Of a DNA stretch of 64,000 bases, positions 44,929 through 51,557 are shown one piece after another (positions within the stretch are counted from its first letter, which is position 1; each line of letters starts with the position of its first letter). A program made the translations under genes and the position numbers. This stretch comes from Azophilus sp965214305 (GTDB taxonomy: Bacteria > Pseudomonadota > Gammaproteobacteria > Pseudomonadales > Azotimanducaceae). Location: the NCBI GenBank assembly GCA_965214305.1, contig OZ243949.1:248001-312000 (forward strand), written 5' to 3'. Under the pieces are notes generated by a model. That model saw only the letters and a list, made by a program, of their open reading frames with translations. It did no database searches and was not told the origin of the DNA.

Positions 44929-46031
44929 TAAACAACAACCGAACGAATGCTCTCCCCGGCCCGCATCAAATCAAAGGCGTTGTTGATGTCCGCCAGCGGC
45001 ATTCTGTGGGTGATGAGATCATCGATGTTGATCTTGCCATCCATATACCAATCAACGATACGCGGCACATCCGTTCGCCCCTTGGCACCGCCAAAGGCCG
45101 TACCACGCCAAACCCGGCCGGTCACCAGTTGAAACGGCCTTGTGCTGATCTCCTGGCCGGCGCCCGCCACACCGATGATGACGCTTTCGCCCCAACCCTT
45201 GTGGCAGCACTCCAGCGCTTGGCGCATCACTTCGACGCTGCCGATACACTCGAAGGAGTAGTCCACACCGCCATCGGTGAGATCGATGAGCGCCGCCACC
45301 ACGTCATCGACATCGTTGGGATTGATGAAATCCGTCATGCCGAATTTCTCGGCGAGGTGCCGTTTGGTCGCATTGAGGTCTACGCCGATGATACGGTTCG
45401 CGCCGACCAGGCGCGCCCCCTGAATCACGTTCAGGCCAATGCCTCCCAATCCAAATACCGCCACGTTGGCACCCGGCTCCACCGCCGCCGTGTTGATGAC
45501 CGCGCCAAGGCCGGTGGTGACGCCGCAACCGATGTAACAAACCTTGTCGAAGGGTGCGTCCTCACGAATCTTCGCCACCGCAATTTCCGGCAACACCGTG
45601 TAGTTGGAAAACGTCGAGGTGCCCATGTAGTGAAACAGGGTTTCGCCGTTCAGCGAGAAACGGCTCGTGCCGTCCGGCATCAGACCCCGGCCCTGGGTGT
45701 CGCGGATGGCGCCGCACAGATTGGTCTTGCCGGAAAGACAGAACTTGCACTCTCGGCATTCGGGTGTGTACAGGGGAATAACGTGATCCCCCGGCGCGAT
45801 ACTGGCGACATCCTCTCCCACTTCAACCACAATGCCGGCACCCTCGTGCCCAAGAATCGCGGGAAACAAGCCCTCCGGGTCGCTGCCCGACAGGGTGTAG
45901 GCATCGGTATGGCAGATGCCGGTGGCCTTAACCTCGATCATAACCTCGCCGGCGCGGGGCCCATCCAAGCACACGCTTTCGATGGCCAGGGGTTCGCCGG
46001 CGAAGTGCGCTACCGCAGCTTTGGATTCCAT
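44925..46031 (-). CDS. Class III alcohol dehydrogenase / S-(hydroxymethyl)glutathione dehydrogenase family
   Basis: 368-residue zinc medium-chain dehydrogenase. The catalytic zinc ligands are GICHTD (Cys) and GHEGAG (His). The structural-zinc quartet is in CRECKFCLSGKTNLC, and the NAD motif is VFGLGGIGLNVIQGA. The family's GVAGAGQEISTRPFQLVTG is present. ATG 46031 fits the family start. This type oxidises S-(hydroxymethyl)glutathione formed from formaldehyde, or other alcohols. Its stop lies in repeat R4. It is divergent from the Rieske oxygenase, whose demethylation activity, if it had one, would release formaldehyde (inference). Confidence 0.9.
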   Translation of the reverse strand: MESKAAVAHFAGEPLAIESVCLDGPRAGEVMIEVKATGICHTDAYTLSGSDPEGLFPAILGHEGAGIVVEVGEDVASIAPGDHVIPLYTPECRECKFCLSGKTNLCGAIRDTQGRGLMPDGTSRFSLNGETLFHYMGTSTFSNYTVLPEIAVAKIREDAPFDKVCYIGCGVTTGLGAVINTAAVEPGANVAVFGLGGIGLNVIQGARLVGANRIIGVDLNATKRHLAEKFGMTDFINPNDVDDVVAALIDLTDGGVDYSFECIGSVEVMRQALECCHKGWGESVIIGVAGAGQEISTRPFQLVTGRVWRGTAFGGAKGRTDVPRIVDWYMDGKINIDDLITHRMPLADINNAFDLMRAGESIRSVVVY

Positions 46032-46185
46032 GCTTCGACCCCCGAACCAGCTCCCGGATTTGGCCCATCGCCCACTGGTTGCGATGCGCCCGATTGATAC
46101 GAACAATAGCACAGGAGCGGAGACGGCGGCGGCATCTTGGTATGCAATCTGCAATAATTCCCCGCCTGCATACGGGAGAGCGACA

Positions 46186-47367
46186 GTGAGCCGAACAGAG
46201 TTAATTAAAATGGCGCGGCAAAGCTTAGCCCATGCTCAAGCCGGTACCATTGACCAAACCGAAGCGATCCACAAGGAACCGGCACACCACTATTTCGACG
46301 AGGCCCGTTGGCGGCTGGAAATGGAGCGGATCTTCAAGCGGGTTCCGCTGATGCTGGCGATGACGGCGGAGTTACCCAACCCCGGCGACTACAAAGCGAT
46401 GGACGCAGTGTCTACCCCCGTGCTCATTGCCCGCGGGCAAGACGGCAGGGTACGCGCCTTCGTCAACATGTGCCGGCATCGGGGCGCACAAATCATGGCC
46501 GTCGGCACCGGTAACGCAAAACGTTTTACCTGTCCGTACCACGCTTGGAGCTACGATCAAACCGGTGCCTTGATCGGCGTCTTCTCCGAAAAGGATTTCG
46601 GCACCGTGGAGCGCTCCTGCCACAGCCTGGTGGCACTGCCCGCCGCGGAACGGGCCGGATTGATCTGGGTGCATCTCAACCCGAACGCAGCCCTGGATAT
46701 CGATGACTTTCTGTCCGGCTACGATGACATGCTCGGGCATTTCAATTTCCAGAATTGGCACTGCTTCGAAAGCCGGGTACTCAAAGGCCCCAATTGGAAG
46801 ATCGCCTACGACGGCTACCTTGATCTCTATCACTTGCCCATTCTGCACCGCGACACCTTCGGGCCGGACATGCACAACCGGGCCCTTTACTACGCTTGGG
46901 GTCCGCATCAGCGCGTTCACTCCCCCGATGCCTCCCTGGCGGAATACGACGATCTCGAAAACGTCGGCAACGCTCATTTGCTGTCCGGTGTCTGGACGAT
47001 TTTTCCGCACGTCTCCATCGCCGGTTTCGGCGGCGGCGGACGCAGCGTGATGATTTCCCAACTCTTCCCCGGCGCAACACCGCTGGAATCCATAACGGTG
47101 CAGAACTACCTGATGGAAAACGCGCCCGCCGACGACCAGGCGTGCGCGGAGGCGCAAGAGCAGTTCAAATTTCTGGAATACGTGGTGCGCGAGGAAGACT
47201 ATGCCACCGGCCTGAAACAGCAGCGGGCGTTGTTAACGGGTGCCATGCCGCATGTGATGTTCGGGCGCAACGAAGGCGGCGGCCAGCGCTTTCACGGCTG
47301 GGTGGAGCGGCTTGTGCAAACCGACGATCAAATGCTGCCGGCGCTCTTTCAAAACGGCCGGGCCTGA
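46186..47367 (+). CDS. Rieske non-heme iron oxygenase, alpha subunit
   Basis: 393-residue ring-hydroxylating or O-demethylating oxygenase subunit. The Rieske [2Fe-2S] ligands are Cys96-His98 and Cys116-His119. The mononuclear iron ligands are His216 and His221 (YHLPILH), with a later Asp expected. The GTG at 46186 follows GGGAG at a good distance; the ATG at 46210 is the alternative. No small beta subunit or ferredoxin reductase is adjacent, so it is probably a homomeric (alpha-only) oxygenase. The substrate is unknown. Confidence 0.88.
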   Translation: MSRTELIKMARQSLAHAQAGTIDQTEAIHKEPAHHYFDEARWRLEMERIFKRVPLMLAMTAELPNPGDYKAMDAVSTPVLIARGQDGRVRAFVNMCRHRGAQIMAVGTGNAKRFTCPYHAWSYDQTGALIGVFSEKDFGTVERSCHSLVALPAAERAGLIWVHLNPNAALDIDDFLSGYDDMLGHFNFQNWHCFESRVLKGPNWKIAYDGYLDLYHLPILHRDTFGPDMHNRALYYAWGPHQRVHSPDASLAEYDDLENVGNAHLLSGVWTIFPHVSIAGFGGGGRSVMISQLFPGATPLESITVQNYLMENAPADDQACAEAQEQFKFLEYVVREEDYATGLKQQRALLTGAMPHVMFGRNEGGGQRFHGWVERLVQTDDQMLPALFQNGRA

Positions 47368-47762
47368 CCCGCGGTGGCTCGTCTTCGTGCGGTGCTTTAT
47401 CGAGCGCGCGATCCGCGTTAGGCGTGCTCGCCCCTCTCCGGGGTGCCCGCCTCCCCGGTGCTTGCAGATCGCCTGATAGAATCCGGTTTCGCCGGAATCG
47501 GTGTTGGAAGCTATTTTCGCTTCCTGTGTTCCACACTACCCAACGGGAAAGGATACTGTTCATTTATACAGTTTAATGATACCGTTCTGTCTACGCTGAT
47601 CACGACTGATCGAATCGGCAAGAGTATCTTGAGGATAGTCGAGCAAGAGGCTGCGATCTTGGAGCAACAGCTAGCCCGCATATTGCATGAGTGAAGTGGG
47701 CAAGGTGTTGGTTTCCCGACATAATTCAGTGTGTTGTAGCACTTGCGGGAGGCCCCTTGCCC
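47368..47762. other. Gene-free scarred segment before IS1380 remnant
   Basis: 395 bp between the Rieske gene and the transposase remnant. It contains the LexA box at 47554-47573. After it comes an AT-richer stretch in which the only readable product is a short tail, SILRIVEQEAAILEQQLARI, with no start codon at a sensible distance; this may be the end of a lost gene. GGGCAAGG at 47699 and CCTTGCCC at 47755 form an inverted pair around the left edge of the IS remnant. Confidence 0.45.
47554..47573. promoter_or_regulatory. LexA (SOS) box, orphan
   Basis: TACTGTTCATTTATACAGTT contains a perfect CTGT-N8-ACAG palindrome with flanking TA and TT, an excellent match to the gammaproteobacterial LexA operator. 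No intact gene starts within 190 bp on the plus strand, where the IS1380 remnant begins. On the minus strand the nearest start is far away. An SOS-controlled gene may have been lost here. Confidence 0.7.
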
Positions 47763-48126
47763 ATGACGGATTGTAACCAACAACTTCTGTTTCCACGCTG
47801 CAAAGGGCGCCGGGTGGAAGCCTGTTTCTCCGGCGGCGACATCACTTCCAACGGCGGCGTCTTGCTGCTGCGCCAGGTCGACCGGGTCCTGGGCTTGACC
47901 GAGCGGGTGGCGAAGGCATTGGCCGATCCGCGCCGCCGGGCCAGTTGCGCCCATGACGCGCTGTTGATCGTTCGCCAGCGGGTGCATGGGCAGCAGGCGG
48001 GCCGTTTCCATCATGGCTATTACGACCACTACTGCTTTCTGCCGCTGTATGTGTTCTGCGGGGATCAGTTGTTGGTCAGTTACTTGCGCCCGAGCAAGAT
48101 CGATGCGGCCCGGCACGCCTGGGCAT
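47763..48126 (+). mobile_element. IS1380 family transposase remnant
   Basis: The ATG at 47763 opens LLFPRCKGRRVEACFSGGD and TSNGGVLLLRQVDRVLGL, the start of an IS1380-type DDE transposase. After LLIVRQRV the frame jumps directly to FHHGYYDHYCFLPLYVFCGD and LVSYLRPSKIDAARHAWA, which in full proteins lie about 60-80 residues later and beyond the first catalytic Asp. Homology stops at the nhaC stop codon, removing the rest of the DDE domain. It is inactive, and no right inverted repeat is visible. Confidence 0.8.
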
Positions 48127-49530
48127 CTATTTGGGAACGCGCTCAATCTTGAAGCCGGTGAACCCGTAAATCAGCGACACCACCGGGTTAACCAGGTTGA
48201 AGAAGCAAAACGGTAGGTAGGCGAGCGTCGGTACGCCGAGGCTCGCGGCCATGTAGGCACCGCAGGTGTTCCAGGGCACGAGCGGTGACGTGATGGTGCC
48301 GGCGTCTTCAAGGGCGCGGGCGAGGTTTTTCTCGTGCAACCCGCGTTTGCGGTACTCCACCTTGAACATGCGCCCGGGCAGCACGATGGCAATGTACTGA
48401 TCGGCCGTCAGCACATTGATGCCGAGGCAGGTGCCAAGCGTAGTGGCAATCAAACCGCCGGTGTTGCGGCTTACCCTCACCACGCCACGGACCAGGGTAT
48501 CGAGAATGCCCGCCTTCTCCACGGCGGCACCGAAAGTCATGGCCGTCAATATAAGCCAGATGGTGGTGAGCATCGAACTCATGCCGCCCCGGGAGAGTAG
48601 CGAGTCCAGGTTGGCATCGCCCGTGTTGGCGGTGTAGCCGTCAAACAAAACGGTCCAGACCCCCCGCAATAAAGCGAACGAGCCGTCGGCGCTCGACCTG
48701 AGGCCCATGGCCCGCACCAGATCCGGCTGAAAAATAAGCGCGGCCACGATGCCGGCCAATATACCGGCCAAAATCGTGGCGACGGCGGGCACCTTGCGTG
48801 CGGCCATAAAAACGACGAGCGCCACCGGGGCAAGCAGCAGCGGGTTGATGCTGAAATTGGATTCCAGGACCCTCAGCGATGCGGTCAGGTTGGCACCCGG
48901 TTGCTCCGGGGGTTCGTTAAGGCCGATCAGAGTGAAGGCACCGAGTGCGACCACCAAACTCGGCGTGGTGGTCCAGAGCATGTGGCGGATGTGGGTAAAG
49001 ATATCGATGCCGGTGACAGCGGGTGCCAGATTCGTGGTATCGGACAGCGGCGACATCTTGTCACCGAAATAGGCTCCGCTGATGATCGCCCCGGCGGTGA
49101 CGGCAACCGATAGGCCCATGCCCGAGGCCGTGCCGATCAGGGCAATACCGATTGTTCCCGCGACGGTCCAGGAACTGCCGACCGACAGGGCCACGATGGC
49201 GCACAGCAGGCAGCAGGCCGCATAGAAGATGGCCGGGTCGAGCAGCAACATGCCGTAATAGATCATGGTGGGCACGGTACCGGACAGCATCCAGGCACCG
49301 ATCAGGCTACCCACGGAGAACAGAATCAGGATGGCCGGCATGGCGGTGGCGATGCCGCTGATGATGGTTTGTTCGATGGCTTGCCAGCCGAGGCCGTTCT
49401 TTATGCCGACGCCGGTTGCGAGTGCCGCGCCGCATACCAGGGCGATCTGATTGGCACCGGCGGAGGAGTCACTGCCGAAAAGCGCCACGGAGGCACCCAG
49501 GCATATGACGGTGACGCCAATACAGAGCAA
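48127..49530 (-). CDS. nhaC: Na+/H+ antiporter, NhaC family
   Basis: 467-residue membrane protein with about 11 helices. Family segments include GSDSSAGANQIALVCGAALA, SVGSSWTVAGTIGIALIG, GAYFGDKMSPLSDTTNLAPA and LVPWNTCGAYMAASLGV. It exchanges Na+ for H+ (or related organic-ion exchange as in malate-lactate antiporters). The start is TTG at 49530. Homology plausibly begins about eight residues further upstream (SIPDAL), where no start codon exists, so the true N-terminus is uncertain and may be damaged. The stop abuts the IS1380 remnant. Confidence 0.87.
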   Translation of the reverse strand: MLCIGVTVICLGASVALFGSDSSAGANQIALVCGAALATGVGIKNGLGWQAIEQTIISGIATAMPAILILFSVGSLIGAWMLSGTVPTMIYYGMLLLDPAIFYAACCLLCAIVALSVGSSWTVAGTIGIALIGTASGMGLSVAVTAGAIISGAYFGDKMSPLSDTTNLAPAVTGIDIFTHIRHMLWTTTPSLVVALGAFTLIGLNEPPEQPGANLTASLRVLESNFSINPLLLAPVALVVFMAARKVPAVATILAGILAGIVAALIFQPDLVRAMGLRSSADGSFALLRGVWTVLFDGYTANTGDANLDSLLSRGGMSSMLTTIWLILTAMTFGAAVEKAGILDTLVRGVVRVSRNTGGLIATTLGTCLGINVLTADQYIAIVLPGRMFKVEYRKRGLHEKNLARALEDAGTITSPLVPWNTCGAYMAASLGVPTLAYLPFCFFNLVNPVVSLIYGFTGFKIERVPK

Positions 49531-49581
49531 GGCGTCGGGGATACTGGCTTGTGCTATGCTGGTGCGCGAGCAAGCCGATGG

Positions 49582-49611
49582 TTTGGGATCAGTGATTGCG
49601 CTGATCCCAAA
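49582..49611. promoter_or_regulatory. Perfect 11 bp hairpin upstream of nhaC
   Basis: TTTGGGATCAG (49582-49592) and CTGATCCCAAA (49601-49611) are perfectly complementary around an 8 nt loop, 52 nt upstream of the nhaC start. It could be an operator, an attenuator or a sequence-specific terminator. No T tract follows on either strand. Confidence 0.45.
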
Positions 49612-49742
49612 TTGTCGGCCGAAGCCCCACAGGCGAGCCGATAGCCGCGACAGCCGGCTTTGGCAATGAGCGCGCTTGGCGGCGGCCGGTCACAGTCGCC
49701 GTTTTTGTGTGTGGCAGGCGTATCACCGCTGGGAGGCCCCCT

Positions 49743-50021
49743 ATGAATTCCACCGCCGATTTCGAGCAGATTCGCTACGAACAGCCCGCCGAGCGGGTAG
49801 TACGCATCATGCTGGCTCGCGCTGATACACGCAATGCCCAAGGCATGTACAACGCCATCCACTCGGCCTTCGGCTTGCATCATCTGGGCCACGCCAATGC
49901 CCGCATTCTTTATCAGATGGGTGTGGACCCCGCTGGCGAGAAAAAGATCAGAAGGGAGGCACGCGAACAAATCGAGAACGGCGAGCGGCGCTCGAAGCGG
50001 GATGCCGGGAACCGGCCATGA
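49743..50021 (+). pseudogene. Enoyl-CoA hydratase, internally deleted
   Basis: The frame keeps a crotonase N-terminus (FEQIRYEQPAERVVRIMLAR, ADTRNAQ) and a crotonase C-terminus (GMYNAIHSAFGLHHLGHANA, RILYQMGVDPAG). The roughly 170-200 residues between, with the whole active site, are missing. The frame remains open, so a 92-residue peptide could be made but not an enzyme. Its last four bases overlap the start of the next gene (ATGA), showing the original operon arrangement. Confidence 0.75.
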
Positions 50022-50734
50022 ATATTCCCGATCCGTTGGGCTCGGGTTCCCCCTTGATCGTCTACATGGACTTCAAGAGTCCCTACGCCTACATGGCGTT
50101 GGCACCCACCTACCAGCTTGAGGACGAGTTCGGCATCGAGATCGACTGGCGACCCCTGACGCTTGATATCCCGAGCTTTCTCGGCAGCGCCCGGGTCGAC
50201 AACAAAGGCAAGGTGCTGGAGAACAAGCGCTCGCAGAACCAATGGGGCCTGGTCAAATACGCTTACCGGGACGTTAAGCGCACCGCCCGTCAGCGCGGCC
50301 TGATACTTAAAGGGACGGTCAAGATTTGGGATTCATCCTTGGCCGGGATCGGCATACTCTGGGCGAAGGCCCGGGGTCGCGAGGTGCTCAAGCGGTATTT
50401 CTTTGCTATCTATGAGAGGTTTTGGCGGCGCGAACTCGATATCGAGAACCCGGAAGTGGTTGTAACGATGCTCGAAAACGCCGGTGCCCCGCGCACCGGT
50501 TGCCATGACTTTCTTTGTGGGGAAGGGCGGGCGCTGCACGATGGCTTGCAGGAACGCCTATTGCCCGCCGGCCTGTTCGGCGTGCCGACCTATGTGGTGG
50601 GGCCGCACCGCTTCTTCGGGCGCGAGCACCTGCCCGTCGTGCGCTGGTGTTTGCAAGGAGGGAACGGTGCGGCACCCGACATAGCCTATGAAAGTTGGCC
50701 CGCTGCGGGAAGCGGAGCGAGCGCACCACCCTAA
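50018..50734 (+). CDS. DsbA-family oxidoreductase / 2-hydroxychromene-2-carboxylate isomerase-like protein
   Basis: 238-residue thioredoxin-fold protein of the HCCA isomerase/kappa GST-like branch. VYMDFKSPYAYMALAP replaces CxxC with Ser-Pro-Tyr, and GVPTYVVGPHRFFGREHLPVV is the cis-Pro loop and helix. These glutathione-dependent isomerases act in naphthalene-type aromatic degradation and related routes. The last about 20 residues (AAPDIAYESWPAAGSGASAPP) look non-homologous and run towards hairpin B. It overlaps the broken enoyl-CoA hydratase by four bases. Confidence 0.82.
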   Translation: MNIPDPLGSGSPLIVYMDFKSPYAYMALAPTYQLEDEFGIEIDWRPLTLDIPSFLGSARVDNKGKVLENKRSQNQWGLVKYAYRDVKRTARQRGLILKGTVKIWDSSLAGIGILWAKARGREVLKRYFFAIYERFWRRELDIENPEVVVTMLENAGAPRTGCHDFLCGEGRALHDGLQERLLPAGLFGVPTYVVGPHRFFGREHLPVVRWCLQGGNGAAPDIAYESWPAAGSGASAPP

Positions 50735-50759
50735 TGAGGGATACGGATGCTTGTGGATA

Positions 50760-50869
50760 GAGCGTTCCCGTTGGGCTGCCCTTGCGGTGCCGTGCAGCTT
50801 GCTCCGTCTGCTCTCGTACAGCAGGAAACCGGTGCCTGGCACCGCAAGGGCAGCCCAACGGGAACGCTC
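50760..50869. repeat. Long perfect hairpin, element B (conserved-loop family)
   Basis: Two perfect 32 nt arms (50760-50791 and 50838-50869; outer part GAGCGTTCCCGTTGGGCTGC) enclose a 46 nt loop, GCTTGCTCCGTCTGCTCTCG then TACAGCAGGAAACC. Roughly three of four loop bases match element A at 8671-8796; arm sequences match far less yet pair perfectly in each. It lies between the two tandem HCCA-isomerase-like genes. GGAAGCGGAGCGAGC at 50709-50723 is an inverted partial match to the loop and may be a fragment of a further copy. Confidence 0.85.
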
Positions 50870-50942
50870 GCTGCCGAACGGCATGGCGTATCAAGCGCGG
50901 GCGGCGCAGGTAGGTAAGCGATACAGGCTCGTGCCCGAACCA

Positions 50943-51557
50943 ATGGAACTGACGGTTTTTATTGACTTTAACAGTGCCAACTGCCGTTTGGCGCTGGCCC
51001 CGACGCGGCAACTGGCCGGTGCTACCGGCGCAAGGATCGACTGGCGCCCACATGCCCGTAAACCCAAGCCCAAACGCCCCCTGGACCCGCACTCCCGCGC
51101 CGCGCAACACAGGCGTGTCCGATCGGACTATCGCCGTGGCGAGGAACGTTTTTACGCGCAGCGGCAAGGGCTTGCACTGGTGTACCCCGACGCCAACCGA
51201 GAAGCCTTCGCCGCACATGCGGGTCTTGCCTGGTTGCGGCGCTCGCACAGGGCCGGGGCAGCCGCAACCGATGCCTATGTGCAGCAGGTGTTCGAGCGCG
51301 TTTGGAGCGGCTTGATGGATCCGTGCGACCGACAAGCCGTTGCCGACCGGGTTGCCGCTGCCGGTGGTAGCGTCGAGGGTTTTGATGTCTGGCTTGAACG
51401 TCAAGCGGAAGCCGAACTCGATGAGCACCGGCAATTTGCCTTGCAGTCCGGCGCGGTCGAGGTGCCGGGTTATCTGGTTGTCGGTGAACCCTTTGTCGGG
51501 CGGGCGAATCTTCCGGTGATACGGCAGCTATTAGCGAATCGGGTGGCGCTCAAATAA
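50943..51557 (+). CDS. Second DsbA/HCCA-isomerase-like protein, divergent paralogue
   Basis: 204 residues. LTVFIDFNSANCRLALAPTR aligns with the DFKSPYAYMALAP region of the preceding gene, keeping Ser but losing Pro-Tyr. VPGYLVVGEPFVGRANLPVI aligns with its cis-Pro region. The ATG at 50943 is chosen since upstream frame sequence is hairpin DNA. It converges on and overlaps by 8 nt the 3' end of the AtuA-like gene. Motif erosion suggests a changed or lost activity. Confidence 0.72.
   Translation: MELTVFIDFNSANCRLALAPTRQLAGATGARIDWRPHARKPKPKRPLDPHSRAAQHRRVRSDYRRGEERFYAQRQGLALVYPDANREAFAAHAGLAWLRRSHRAGAAATDAYVQQVFERVWSGLMDPCDRQAVADRVAAAGGSVEGFDVWLERQAEAELDEHRQFALQSGAVEVPGYLVVGEPFVGRANLPVIRQLLANRVALK

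Noticed and set aside
47443..47694. 83-codon frame in the gap after the Rieske gene
   Set aside because: It runs through the LexA box, has no ribosome binding site and no similarity; at most its tail is the remnant of a lost gene.
47511..48146. 211-codon minus-strand frame opposite the IS1380 remnant
   Set aside because: Antisense of transposase sequence; no independent similarity.
50406..51434. 342-codon minus-strand frame across hairpin B
   Set aside because: It is open through the palindrome by chance, and opposes two genes with clear homology.
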